In this document: positions 17,360 through 25,923 of the stretch, piece after piece
Numbering within the stretch: position 1 is the first letter of the stretch
How the letters are laid out: each line of letters starts with the position of its first letter
Source: Pseudarthrobacter naphthalenicus
Lineage (GTDB): Bacteria; Actinomycetota; Actinomycetes; Actinomycetales; Micrococcaceae
Direction: 5' to 3'
Assembly (NCBI RefSeq): GCF_029076445.1
Contig: NZ_JARESG010000004.1
Location: 1 to 64,000, forward strand
DNA length: 64,000 nt
Notes under the pieces: model-generated
Told to the model about the DNA's origin: nothing
Database searches by the model: none
Seen by the model: only the letters and a program-made list of their open reading frames with translations
Translations under genes and position numbers: made by a program

Positions 17360-18829
17360 GGCCGGGCCCGAGAATTCTGGACCCGGGAAGCCGGGGACAG
17401 GCGGGCCTTGGAAACCCGGACCGGGAAAGCGGGATCCGGCTCCGGCCGTCGCGTCCGGACCGCTGCCCAGCAGGCTGCGGGTGAGCGTTTCGGCGTCGGC
17501 CATCAGGTCCTCAACCGCGGCGCTGAGGTGGGCATCGGACACCGGACCGCCTTCCAGCGCAGCGGCCACCACCGCCCGGCGGACCAGTTCACGGGCAAAG
17601 GACGCGGTGGTCCCCTCGGTCTGTTCCGCGGCCGCGTCGAGGGCTGCAGGGCTGAAAGCCACCAGCCTGCCGTACAGCTCCAGCAACCGGACCCGCTCGG
17701 CGTGGGCCGGGAGGGGAATCTCGACGGCCAGGTCCACCCTGCCGGGCCGTTGCGCCAGTGCCCGCTCCAGCATGTCGGGCCGGTTGGTGGTGAGGACAAA
17801 GGCCACATCGGCGTCCGGGTCCAGGCCGTCCATCGCATCCAGCACTTCGAACAAAAGCGGCTGCGGCCCGTGCCCGAAGCTCCGGTCCTCGGCGATGAGG
17901 TCGCAGTCCTCCAGCACCACAATGGACGGCTGGAGCGCCCGTGCCATGCGGGCGGCGTCGGAGATCCGGGCCAGTGAACCGCCGGAGAGGAGGATCGCCG
18001 TGGAGCCTTCACTCAGGCTGAGCAGATGGCGCACGGTGTGCGTCTTTCCGGTTCCCGGCCTGCCGTAGAGCAGGATGCCGCGTTTGAGGTGCTGGCCGTG
18101 GTCCCGGAGCGACTCGCGGTGGGTGGCAATTCCAACCGTGTGGTCCACCACCTTCTGGAGCAGCCCCGCGGGCAGGATAACGTCCGACGCCGGGAGGCTG
18201 GGGCGGTGATGGAACGTCACCCCCGCCGTGCTGGGGCCGTACTCGGACATCACCAGGGAAATGACCTGGCCCTTGAGGACGCTGTTGTTTTCCATCCGGA
18301 GGCGGAACTCCGCCAGGAAGTGCGTGGCCGCTTCCGGGTTGGCGGCCATCACCTCCAGCGAGGCGGCCTGGCGGCCGGAACGCGGTTCCGCGTTGCGCTG
18401 CAGCACCGCCAGCGGGCTTCCCGCGAAGGCGAAAAGCCAGAGGCCGAACGCCACGGCCTGCCGCTGTTTGTCCGGCCCCACCGCCAGGTTGGCGTAGTCA
18501 GGCTGGGCAAGGGGAAACTGGGGAAAGAGCTGGGACTGCTGGACCATATCGCTGAAGGACTGGTGGTGGCGCTGGCCGCCGCCGCCAATCCCCGTCAACC
18601 TGCCGGCGGGGTCCTGCGCGGCGAGTTCTGCCATCACGATGTCCGCGTCCACAAACCTGTGTGCCGGGATCATCTCCTCGATCACGGAGACGCCCTCGGC
18701 AGTTACGCCCAGATGCTCCGTCAAAGCCTCAAGGAGTTGTTGGCCTTCCTGTTGCCGGTGCCTTCCGGCCTGCGCCAGTTGTACCAGCGCACCAAAGTTG
18801 TCGATGAACTTCCCCAGTTTTTCATCCAT
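17351..18829 (-). CDS. AAA-family ATPase (classical, FtsH/CDC48-like module)
   Basis: A 492-aa ATPase. A divergent N-terminal half (residues 1-240) has no recognised fold. Then Walker A GRPGTGKT (about 256-263), Walker B-like SIVVLEDCDLIAEDR, a sensor FVLTTNRPDMLERAL and an arginine-finger region AQRPGRVDLAVEI. The C-terminal 35 residues are Gly-Pro-Phe rich (FPGPGFQGPPVPGF). Absence of a peptidase suggests a remodelling role. The Walker B motif has LEDCD in place of the usual DEXD, with the Asp retained. It is divergent from the GH1 gene; target unknown. Confidence 0.82.
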   Translation of the reverse strand: MDEKLGKFIDNFGALVQLAQAGRHRQQEGQQLLEALTEHLGVTAEGVSVIEEMIPAHRFVDADIVMAELAAQDPAGRLTGIGGGGQRHHQSFSDMVQQSQLFPQFPLAQPDYANLAVGPDKQRQAVAFGLWLFAFAGSPLAVLQRNAEPRSGRQAASLEVMAANPEAATHFLAEFRLRMENNSVLKGQVISLVMSEYGPSTAGVTFHHRPSLPASDVILPAGLLQKVVDHTVGIATHRESLRDHGQHLKRGILLYGRPGTGKTHTVRHLLSLSEGSTAILLSGGSLARISDAARMARALQPSIVVLEDCDLIAEDRSFGHGPQPLLFEVLDAMDGLDPDADVAFVLTTNRPDMLERALAQRPGRVDLAVEIPLPAHAERVRLLELYGRLVAFSPAALDAAAEQTEGTTASFARELVRRAVVAAALEGGPVSDAHLSAAVEDLMADAETLTRSLLGSGPDATAGAGSRFPGPGFQGPPVPGFPGPEFSGPASL

Positions 18830-18926
18830 GCCCAGACCCTAGCAGTCCGCTCCGACAGAGACCCCGCGGTATAGCATTCTCAGTGGTACCCGTTCGCACG
18901 TCTTCACATCACTAAGGGCTGACACC

Positions 18927-20513
18927 ATGCATATTTCCGCCAAAGACCTGGCAGCCCTCATCCCCGCGGACTTCACGTTGGGCGTGGCCACGGCAGCCTT
19001 CCAGATTGAGGGTGCGCTCACCGAGGACGGCCGGGGCCCGGCCGGCTGGGATGTGTTTGCGGCCAAACCCGGGTCCATCGTCGAGGACCAGAGCCCCGCC
19101 GTTGCCTGCGATCACTACCACCGCATGCCGCAGGATGTGGCACTGATGAAACAACTCGGCGTCGACTCCTACCGGTTTTCCCTGTCCTGGTCCCGCATCC
19201 AACCCACCGGGAGCGGCCCGGTGAACCCCGCAGGCCTGGCTTTTTACGACCGGCTCCTTGATGAGCTGCTCGCCAACGGCATTTCCCCGATGCTGACGCT
19301 TTATCACTGGGACACGCCGCTGGCCCTGGACGACGCCGGCGGCTGGATGAACCGGGACACCGCCTACCGGCTCGGGGAGTTTGCCGCGATCGCCGCGGAG
19401 GCCTACGGGGACAGGGTGGCGCGCTGGTGCACCATCAACGAGCCCGCCACCGTCACCACCAACGGCTACACCCTGGGACTGCACTCGCCAGGCGAGGCCC
19501 TGATGCTCAACGCATTTCCCACCGTTCACCACCAGCTGCTCGGTCACGGGCTGGCCCTGCAGGCCCTGCGTGCGGCAGGAGTCCCCGGGGAAATTGGCAT
19601 GACCAACGTCTACTCGCCCATGGTTCCCAAAACGATCAACCCCCTGGACAAAATCAGCGCCAGCCTGATGGACCTCGCACAGAACCGGGTCTACGCGGAT
19701 CCGGTCCTCACCGGTAAATACCCGGACCTGGTCCGGGCCGCGAAATTCTTCAGCTCTTTTGAGCACCCGGACGAAGACATGGCGATCATTTCCCAGCCGC
19801 TGGATTTCTATGGCCTGAACTACTACATGCCCACCAAGGTGGCGGTGGGCCCGGGTGAGGGCGCCGTGCCCGCGAGCATGGCCGAGGCCATGGGAAGCGA
19901 CCTGAGTGCGGCCGGCAGTGGCGGCACGCCGTTCCATGTGGAGACGTGGCCCGAAGCCGACATCACGTCCTACGGCTGGCCCGTGAAACCGGAGTACATG
20001 AAGGTGGCGCTCAAGGAAATGTCCGAGCGGTACCCGAACCTGCCGCCCGTGATCATCACCGAGGGCGGTGCCAGCTTCGAGGACATCATTGTGCGGGACA
20101 AGTCCACCAACACCGCATTCATCCCGGACGAGCGGCGCCTTAAGTACCTCTCGGACCACATCCAGGCGGCGCTGGAGGCCACGGGCCCGGGCGGCGAGGC
20201 TGAGTCCATCGACCTGCGCGGCTACTACGTGTGGTCACTGCTGGACAATTTCGAATGGTCCGCGGGCTACAAACAGCCCTTCGGCCTGCTCCACGTCAAT
20301 TTCGAGACGCTCGAGCGGACGCCCAAAGCCTCGTATTTCTGGTTCCAGGAGCTGATTGAGGAACGAAACCTAGTTACAGTGGCGGAAACCGCCGTCGCAC
20401 AGGCCATGGAACCCGACACACTGGCGGAACCCGACACGCTGGCGGAACCCGACACGCTGGCGGAACCGGACGCGCTGGAGGGCAGCGGTGTTGAACACGA
20501 GGCCGGAGTTTAG
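18927..20513 (+). CDS. Family 1 glycoside hydrolase (beta-glucosidase type)
   Basis: A 528-aa GH1 enzyme for cytosolic cleavage of beta-glucosides. Acid/base Glu in WCTINEPATVT, nucleophile Glu in VIITEGGASFED, plus YRFSLSWSRIQP and YYVWSLLDNFEW. The usual TENG is here TEGG, a mild deviation. The tail carries EPDTLA repeated four times, encoded by an 18-base tandem repeat at 20409-20480, beyond the TIM barrel. ATG 18927 is in an ACC ATG context without a strong ribosome binding site. Convergent with the App1-like gene. Confidence 0.9.
   Translation: MHISAKDLAALIPADFTLGVATAAFQIEGALTEDGRGPAGWDVFAAKPGSIVEDQSPAVACDHYHRMPQDVALMKQLGVDSYRFSLSWSRIQPTGSGPVNPAGLAFYDRLLDELLANGISPMLTLYHWDTPLALDDAGGWMNRDTAYRLGEFAAIAAEAYGDRVARWCTINEPATVTTNGYTLGLHSPGEALMLNAFPTVHHQLLGHGLALQALRAAGVPGEIGMTNVYSPMVPKTINPLDKISASLMDLAQNRVYADPVLTGKYPDLVRAAKFFSSFEHPDEDMAIISQPLDFYGLNYYMPTKVAVGPGEGAVPASMAEAMGSDLSAAGSGGTPFHVETWPEADITSYGWPVKPEYMKVALKEMSERYPNLPPVIITEGGASFEDIIVRDKSTNTAFIPDERRLKYLSDHIQAALEATGPGGEAESIDLRGYYVWSLLDNFEWSAGYKQPFGLLHVNFETLERTPKASYFWFQELIEERNLVTVAETAVAQAMEPDTLAEPDTLAEPDTLAEPDALEGSGVEHEAGV
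20409..20480 (+). repeat. 18-base tandem repeat at the 3' end of the GH1 gene
   Basis: Four copies of an 18-base unit (GAACCCGACACNCTGGCG) at 20409, 20427, 20445 and 20463 encode E-P-D-T-L-A units, the last copy diverged (GGACGCGCTGGAG). They lie in the frame of the GH1 gene, outside the catalytic domain. Likely a recent slippage expansion. Confidence 0.85.
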
Positions 20514-20519
20514 CCGGAT

Positions 20520-21605
20520 CTAGAGCAGGTCCAGGCTCTTGAGCTGCTTGGCCATTCCGGCGCCGTCCGGCGAATAGATCCACGGCACCACCGAGGTGGT
20601 GTGGTCCCCGTCCTCTGAGTGGCCGCCGGCAAACACGGACTCGCTGACGGACAGCTGCCGAATGGCGATGGCGGCCACCAGGTCGCCGTGGTCCTGGGCA
20701 AAACCGGAGTAGATCTGCTCATCGTGCTGGCCGTTGTCGCCGATGAGCAGCCAGCGCATGTCCGGGAACTCCTTGGCCAGGCGTTCCAGGTTGCGGTGCT
20801 TGTGCTCTTGCCCGCTGCGGAACCAGCGGTCCTGGGTGAGGCCCCAGTCCGTGAGCAGGAGGGCGCCCGAGGGGTACATGTTCCGGCTCAGGAACCGCTT
20901 CAGGGTGGGGGCCGCGTTCCATGGGCCGGTGGACAGGTAAATCACCGGGGCGTCGGGGTGTTCAATGGTGAGCCGATCCAGCAGGACGGCCATCCCGGGC
21001 GTGGCCATCCGGGCCCGTTCGCTGAGCACAAACGTGTTCCACAGCGCCAGGAAGGGCCTGGGGAGGGCGGTCACCATGACGGTGTCATCGATGTCGGAGA
21101 CGATGCCGAACTTTGCCTTGGCGTCGATCACCTGGATCAGGGTTTCCACCGGCTCGGTCCCGTCAGCCCGCAGGACAGCGGTGTGCCAGCCCGGCGAAAG
21201 CCTGACGTCCACCACCGTGTCGATCAGCCCGCCCCGGTCCGCCTTGACGTGGGTGGTGACATCACCGATGGTAATTTCCACATCGGTGTACTGCATGGGC
21301 ACGCTCGTGAAGGCGCGCCAGCCGCGGATGTTCTGGGTGCCGTTGAGGGCAGCATGCTCGGCCACGCTGCCGGGAGCGGGCCTTCTGGTCAGCAGGACCC
21401 GGCCGAGAACACGCACCCACCCTGTGGATGACCCGTAGCCCTGGTACGCGATGGTCTGCGGTGCGAAATTCCACCGTCCCGCGAGCCGGATCCGGGTTCC
21501 GTTGACGGCGTCCGAGATCCGGTGGGCCAGACGGAACAGTTTCGTCCCCGAAAGCTGTGCCGGGTGCGGGGTGTTCTGGGGTGCGTGCTGAGGAGCCCTG
21601 TCCAT
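20520..21605 (-). CDS. App1-like phosphatidate phosphatase domain protein (DUF2183)
   Basis: A protein of 361 aa from ATG 21605 (MDRAPQHAPQNTP); a longer frame upstream lies in the DUF72 gene and is rejected. The family core is HAD-like: GIVSDIDDTVMVTALPRP carries the DxDD/T catalytic Asp pair, then VIYLSTGPWN, YPSGALLLTDWGLT and LLIGDNGQHDEQIY. Related yeast App1 dephosphorylates phosphatidate. The N-terminal ~100 residues add a beta-rich segment. It is convergent with the GH1 gene and cotranscribed in direction with DUF72 upstream. Confidence 0.83.
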   Translation of the reverse strand: MDRAPQHAPQNTPHPAQLSGTKLFRLAHRISDAVNGTRIRLAGRWNFAPQTIAYQGYGSSTGWVRVLGRVLLTRRPAPGSVAEHAALNGTQNIRGWRAFTSVPMQYTDVEITIGDVTTHVKADRGGLIDTVVDVRLSPGWHTAVLRADGTEPVETLIQVIDAKAKFGIVSDIDDTVMVTALPRPFLALWNTFVLSERARMATPGMAVLLDRLTIEHPDAPVIYLSTGPWNAAPTLKRFLSRNMYPSGALLLTDWGLTQDRWFRSGQEHKHRNLERLAKEFPDMRWLLIGDNGQHDEQIYSGFAQDHGDLVAAIAIRQLSVSESVFAGGHSEDGDHTTSVVPWIYSPDGAGMAKQLKSLDLL

Positions 21606-21672
21606 CCCTCCACTCTGCCACAGCGCAACGCTGCGCAGGGCACCTGCGTCACTACCGCCGTCGGGCGTGACA

Positions 21673-22404
21673 TCAGCCGGCGCCAACGAACCAGCGCAGT
21701 GTCTCGGCGTTCCGCACCGCGTTCCCGCCGCCGTCGTTGTTGAAATAGGCGTAGACGTCCAGGCCGCTCCCGGCCCACTCGCGGATGCGGTCGGCCCACC
21801 ACTGCAGGTCAGCGTCAGAGTAGGAACCGCCGTAGAGATGCTCGTGGTCGGGGCCGTGGAGCCGGACATACACGAAGGGTGCCGTGGCACGCAGGATGCA
21901 GGGGAGCCGGGCGCCGCTCATGATGCAGTAGGCAGCGCCGTGCCGTTCCAGCAGAGCGTAAACGTCCTCGTGGTCCCAGCTGGGGTGCCGGAATTCAACG
22001 CTCACCCGGATCCACCACGGGACCGCGCCGAGGAAATAATCCAGGCGCGCATCATCGCGTTCCATCTGCGGCGGGAGCTGGACCAGCAGGACGGCCCGTT
22101 TGTCCCCCAGCTCATGCCAGCACCGGGCAATCCGCTCCAGCCAGACCTCAGGCTGATACAGCTTCTTGCCGTGCGTCAGGCCGCGGGGTGCCTTGACGGA
22201 CATGGCGAACCCGTCCGGGAGCCGGCGGCGCCAGCTGGCGAACGAGGTATCGCGCGGCCAGCGGTAGAAGCTGGCGTTCAATTCCACCGTGCTGAAACGG
22301 GCAACATAGTGCTGAAGCCTGTCCCGGGGCGGCAGGCCCGGCGGGTACAGGACACCCTCCCAATGGTCGTAACTCCAACCGGACGTGCCGATGTACACGG
22401 CCAC
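21673..22404 (-). CDS. DUF72 family protein
   Basis: A protein of about 243 aa from GTG 22404 (VAVYIGTSGWSYDHW); a longer in-frame start at GTG 22470 would add 22 weakly conserved residues. The family TIM-barrel motifs are evident: GTSGWSYDHWEGVLYPPGL, VELNASFYRWP, AMSVKAPRGLTH, VSVEFRHPSWDHEDV and VYAYFNNDGGGNAVRNA. The biochemical function of DUF72 is not settled. A 9-codon open frame with an excellent ribosome site (GGAGG) ends one base before the GTG (22406-22435), so translation may be coupled to it. Confidence 0.82.
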   Translation of the reverse strand: MAVYIGTSGWSYDHWEGVLYPPGLPPRDRLQHYVARFSTVELNASFYRWPRDTSFASWRRRLPDGFAMSVKAPRGLTHGKKLYQPEVWLERIARCWHELGDKRAVLLVQLPPQMERDDARLDYFLGAVPWWIRVSVEFRHPSWDHEDVYALLERHGAAYCIMSGARLPCILRATAPFVYVRLHGPDHEHLYGGSYSDADLQWWADRIREWAGSGLDVYAYFNNDGGGNAVRNAETLRWFVGAG

Positions 22405-22405
22405 G

Positions 22406-22435
22406 CTACGCCGGTCCCGGGAGTGAGGGGTGCAT
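22406..22435 (-). CDS. Possible 9-codon leader ORF ahead of DUF72
   Basis: ATG (22433-22435) follows GGAGG with a 7-base gap, the best ribosome site in this intergenic region. The frame encodes MHPSLPGPA and ends with TAG at 22406-22408, one base before the GTG at 22404. This could be a translational-coupling leader, or a sign that the annotated DUF72 start is not where translation begins. Too short to judge. Confidence 0.3.
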   Translation of the reverse strand: MHPSLPGPA

Positions 22436-22564
22436 GATTGAGCCTCCGTGTTCGGGGACGGACCTTGCACTCAGGCTACCGGGCTGTACTGGACCGGCGG
22501 GCGGGTGTGTTGCCGTCCGGGTCCCCTCCTCACGCCCGGCCCATCCGTATGGCAGGGTAAGGAC

Positions 22565-24367
22565 ATGGCGCGCATCGAGGATTATGCAGTTGTTGGCGAC
22601 CTTCACACCGCCGCCCTGATCAGCACGGCAGGCTCCATCGACTGGCTCTGCCTGCCCCGGTTCGATTCCCCGGCCTGTTTCAGTGCCCTGGTTGATACCC
22701 CCGACGCCGGACGCTGGCTGTTGGCGCCGGCAGGCGGCGGCGCCTGCACCCGGCGAAGCTACGTGGAAGACAGCCTGGTTCTTGAAACGGAGTGGGAAAC
22801 CCCGGACGGCACCGTCAAGGTCATCGACTTCATGCCGCCGCGGGACGAAGTGGCGGACATCGTCCGGATTGTGGAGGGGGTATCGGGAAGCGTCAGGATG
22901 CACGGCGAACTTTCGATGCGGTTCGACTACGGGCACATCATCCCGTGGGTGCGGAAGGACAAACGTGGCCTGCACGCCATCGCCGGTCCGGACGCCGCCT
23001 ACTTCGTCACCACGGCACCCGTTCACGGCGAGAACATGCATTCCGTCAGCGACTTCACGGTGCAGGCGGGGGAGCGCGTGCCCTTCGTCCTCACCTGGGC
23101 GCCCAGCCATGTTCCCCGGCCGCACACCGTTGACGCCGAGCACGTGCTGGGAACCACGCTGGCGTACTGGCGGGGCTGGGCTTCGCAGTGCAGCTACAAG
23201 GGCAAGTACGAGGAAGCGGTAACCCGTTCGCTGGTGATCCTGAAGGCCTTGACCTATGCGCCAACCGGGGGCATCGTGGCCGCCGTAACCACCTCCCTGC
23301 CCGAACAGATCGGCGGGCCCCGCAACTGGGATTACCGCTACTGCTGGCTCCGTGACGCCACCCTGACGCTGCAGGCGCTACTGGCCGCGGGGTATACGGC
23401 GGAGGCTGCCGCCTGGCGGAACTGGCTGCTCCGCGCCGTTGCCGGCGACCCGGCAGACCTGCAGATCATGTACGGCATCCACGGAGAGCGAAGGCTGCCG
23501 GAGATGGAACTGCCCTGGCTGGCCGGCTACGAGAACTCAAAGCCGGTCCGCACGGGTAACGGCGCTGCCTCGCAACTTCAGCTCGACGTCTGGGGCGAAG
23601 TGCTTGACTGTTTGTCCCTGACCCGGAATTCCCTGCTGAAACACACTGATGAGTCCTGGGATTTGCAGGTTGCCCTCATGCAGCATCTGGAAACCATCTG
23701 GGACCAGCCGGACAACGGGCTGTGGGAGATGCGCGGGCCACGCCGGCACTTCACGCATTCAAAGGTGATGGCCTGGGTGGCGGCGGACCGCATGGTCCAA
23801 GGCGTGCGCGATTTCGGCCTCCCCGGACCGGTGGAGCGCTGGGAGGCCCTTCGCGACACGATCCACCGGGAAGTGATGACCAACGGATTCGACGCCGCGC
23901 GCAACACCTTTGTGCAGTCCTATGGCCGGCCGGAACTCGATGCCAGCCTGTTATTGATTCCGCGGGTCGGTTTCCTGCCGCCCGATGATCCCCGGGTGGT
24001 GGGGACCATTGACGCGATCCAGCGCGAGCTCACCGATGACGGCTTCGTGCTGCGCTACCGTCCGGCAGACAGCGACGACGGGCTGCCGGGGGACGAAGGC
24101 GTGTTCCTCGCGTGCTCCTTCTGGATGGTGGAGGCGCTCCTTGGTGCCGGCCGGGCCGACGAAGCCACTGAGCTCTTCGAGCGGCTGCTGGAACTGCGCA
24201 ATGACGTGGGCCTGCTCAGTGAGGAATGGGCTGTGACGGCCAAGCGGCAACTGGGCAACACCCCGCAGGCCTTCAGCCACTTCGCGCTGGTGACAAGCGC
24301 CCTGGAACTGCACCAGGACACCGTGCGCCGGAGTGATACCCCCATTGCGCCGCGAAAGGCAGGGTAG
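22565..24367 (+). CDS. Family 15 glycoside hydrolase (trehalase/glucoamylase-like)
   Basis: A 600-aa enzyme from ATG 22565 (MARIEDYAVVGDLHTAALI). GH15 hallmarks: STAGSIDWLCLPRFDSPACF at the N-terminus, then GGPRNWDYRYCWLRDATLTLQALLAAGY with the catalytic acid region, and EVLDCLS...LLKHTDESWDLQ. In mycobacteria and relatives this family includes trehalases that split alpha,alpha-trehalose to glucose. It has no signal peptide, implying cytosolic action. Divergent from the DUF72 gene. Confidence 0.88.
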   Translation: MARIEDYAVVGDLHTAALISTAGSIDWLCLPRFDSPACFSALVDTPDAGRWLLAPAGGGACTRRSYVEDSLVLETEWETPDGTVKVIDFMPPRDEVADIVRIVEGVSGSVRMHGELSMRFDYGHIIPWVRKDKRGLHAIAGPDAAYFVTTAPVHGENMHSVSDFTVQAGERVPFVLTWAPSHVPRPHTVDAEHVLGTTLAYWRGWASQCSYKGKYEEAVTRSLVILKALTYAPTGGIVAAVTTSLPEQIGGPRNWDYRYCWLRDATLTLQALLAAGYTAEAAAWRNWLLRAVAGDPADLQIMYGIHGERRLPEMELPWLAGYENSKPVRTGNGAASQLQLDVWGEVLDCLSLTRNSLLKHTDESWDLQVALMQHLETIWDQPDNGLWEMRGPRRHFTHSKVMAWVAADRMVQGVRDFGLPGPVERWEALRDTIHREVMTNGFDAARNTFVQSYGRPELDASLLLIPRVGFLPPDDPRVVGTIDAIQRELTDDGFVLRYRPADSDDGLPGDEGVFLACSFWMVEALLGAGRADEATELFERLLELRNDVGLLSEEWAVTAKRQLGNTPQAFSHFALVTSALELHQDTVRRSDTPIAPRKAG

Positions 24368-24414
24368 GGCCGTAACTCCCCGGTGTCTGCCCTTGCGCTT
24401 CAACTCCGCCCGAT

Positions 24415-24434
24415 AAGTAAGTACACTTACTAAT
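24415..24434 (+). promoter_or_regulatory. 20-bp promoter-like motif upstream of the YegP gene, copy A
   Basis: The stretch contains the perfect dyad AGTAAGT-AC-ACTTACT (24416-24431). With two mismatches it recurs on the other strand at 25868-25887, upstream of another small gene. It lies 56 bases before the ATG of the YegP-like gene. TACTAAT inside it could serve as a -10 box. Regulator unknown. Confidence 0.5.
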
Positions 24435-24489
24435 ACTCGCGGCGAGTTCCCTAAGCACAGGACCGCGACTGAATGAGGAGTGGTAAGAA

Positions 24490-24783
24490 ATGGCCGGACA
24501 TTTTGAACTGGTGGATGCCCCCGACGGCGGCTACAGGGTAAGGATGCTCGACGGCTCGGGTGACCTGATGGCGATCTCAGTGACCTTTCCCACGAAACGC
24601 GCCGCGGTGGCGGGTATTGCCATGGCCCGCGAAATTGCGGGGACGGGCCTGATCAGGGACTGCAGCAGCAAGGGCGCCGGGGCAGTGATCCGGGAGCTTG
24701 TCCGGCCAGCGTCCACGCCAAAGGACACCTCCTCTTCCAGGGGTAGGAAGGTTTCAAAGGCCCCGCGGACTGCGGTCGGGTGA
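24490..24783 (+). CDS. YegP-like protein (DUF1508), single unit
   Basis: A 97-aa protein with one DUF1508 (YegP) unit: AGHFELVDAPDGGYRVRMLDGSGDLMAIS followed by KRAAVAGIAMAREIAGTGLIRD. GAGGAG near 24475 precedes ATG 24490. The C-terminal half is Ser-Lys rich and unstructured. YegP family members are linked to stress in other bacteria without a defined mechanism. The stop shares bases with the HAD start (GTGA overlap), suggesting co-expression. Confidence 0.83.
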   Translation: MAGHFELVDAPDGGYRVRMLDGSGDLMAISVTFPTKRAAVAGIAMAREIAGTGLIRDCSSKGAGAVIRELVRPASTPKDTSSSRGRKVSKAPRTAVG

Positions 24784-25505
24784 TGGGCCCGCAAAGTCAC
24801 AGCGCCGCCGCTTGGCGGCGGGGCGCTGTCCTGTTCGACATTGACGGAACGCTGGTGGACTCTGCGTACCTGCACACTGTGGCGTGGTGGCAGGCGTTCC
24901 GCGAGCACCACCATGAGGTGCCCATGGCGGCCATCCACTGGTGCGTGGGAATGGGCGGCGACCGGCTGGTGGACGCCCTCCTTCCGGCGGACCGGGACAA
25001 AGAGGCGGATGCGGAAATCATGGCCAGTCATGCGGCGGTCTTTGCCCTGAACTGGCCCTCACTGGCCGCGTTTGACGGCGCGAAGGACCTGCTGGCGCAG
25101 TGCCACGCCGGGGGACTCGCCGTCGCCCTGGCCTCCTCCGCGCGGCGGCAGGACTTGGAAGCTAGCCGCAGGACGCTCGCCGCGGACGCCTTTATCCATG
25201 CGGCCACCAGCTCCAACGATGCCAAGGAAAGCAAGCCAGCGCCGGACATCCTGGAAGCGGCCCTGGAGGCCGTCCAGGTCCCGGCCGCGGAGGCCGTGTA
25301 TGTGGGGGACGCGGTATGGGACATGAAAGCAGCCGCGGCTCTTGGTATTCCCTCCATCGGCGTCACATGCGGCGGCCGGAGTGCCGCTGAGTTGCTGGAC
25401 GCGGGCGCCGCGGAGGTCTATGCCGGCCCCCGGGATCTGCTCGACAACCTGCAGGCGAGCGCCATCGGAAGGCTGCTCGCCCTGAATCCGGGGGCTGGCA
25501 CCTAG
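24780..25505 (+). CDS. HAD-superfamily hydrolase, beta-phosphoglucomutase/phosphoglycolate-like
   Basis: A 241-aa haloacid dehalogenase-like phosphatase. Motif I FDIDGTLVDSAYLHT with the nucleophile Asp, motif II VALASSARRQDLEA (Ser), motif III Lys in AKESKPAPDIL, and motif IV YVGDAVWDMKAA. GTG 24780 overlaps the YegP stop; an internal ATG at 24783 is an alternative. The stop shares CTAG with the convergent 95-aa gene. Substrate unknown; phosphoglycolate or sugar phosphates are typical. Confidence 0.87.
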   Translation: MMGPQSHSAAAWRRGAVLFDIDGTLVDSAYLHTVAWWQAFREHHHEVPMAAIHWCVGMGGDRLVDALLPADRDKEADAEIMASHAAVFALNWPSLAAFDGAKDLLAQCHAGGLAVALASSARRQDLEASRRTLAADAFIHAATSSNDAKESKPAPDILEAALEAVQVPAAEAVYVGDAVWDMKAAAALGIPSIGVTCGGRSAAELLDAGAAEVYAGPRDLLDNLQASAIGRLLALNPGAGT

Positions 25506-25789
25506 GCCCGCCGGCCGTCGGCGCTGTCCGCGTCCTGCCGGGTAAAGCCAGCGTCCTCCCGGGTGAAGCCGGCGTCTTCGGCGAGGTCGGCCTTGACCCA
25601 GGAGACGTTCACGGCGACGGACCCGTCGTCGTACTTTTCGACTTCCTCCACCACTTCCGAAGCGGTAGCGCCCATGGCCAGGATTCGCTCCCGGTAGCCC
25701 GCCACCAGTTCGGCCAGGCTGGCATCGGTCCATTCCCCCGGACGCATCCGGGTGGAAATCTCAACGGGCTCCGGCTGGTACAGCGCCAT
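25502..25789 (-). CDS. Hypothetical protein (95 aa) with a small tandem repeat
   Basis: An acidic 95-aa protein, MALYQPEPVEISTRMRPGEW, with a helix-rich central section (ASLAELVAGYRERILAMGATASEVVEEVEKYDDG) and a C-terminal pair of EDAGFTR units encoded by a 21-base tandem repeat at 25530-25571. No known domain is recognised. The 20-bp motif at 25868-25887 lies 79 bases before its start, the same motif found upstream of the YegP gene. Stop codon overlaps the convergent HAD stop. Confidence 0.65.
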   Translation of the reverse strand: MALYQPEPVEISTRMRPGEWTDASLAELVAGYRERILAMGATASEVVEEVEKYDDGSVAVNVSWVKADLAEDAGFTREDAGFTRQDADSADGRRA

Positions 25790-25867
25790 GGCGGCGCCTC
25801 CTCCCTGTGGGTCGGTTCACTCTGTCCCTTCCTACGCTAGGTTCCGGGACGGTTCCTGCACAAGGAA

Positions 25868-25887
25868 ATTAGTCAGCGTACTTACTT
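25868..25887 (-). promoter_or_regulatory. 20-bp promoter-like motif, copy B
   Basis: On the minus strand this reads AAGTAAGTACGCTGACTAAT, differing at two positions from copy A at 24415-24434. The dyad is weaker here because one arm changed. Located 79 bases upstream of the 95-aa gene. The match at equivalent upstream positions of two genes makes a shared regulator or sigma factor plausible. Confidence 0.48.
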
Positions 25888-25923
25888 TTTCAGTTCGGAC
25901 CCGTTAGTCACCTCCACCGGCCC

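Noticed and set aside
21606..21890. Upstream extension of the App1-like gene
   Set aside because: It lies within the DUF72 gene and is Ser/Thr-rich; ATG 21605 is the natural start.
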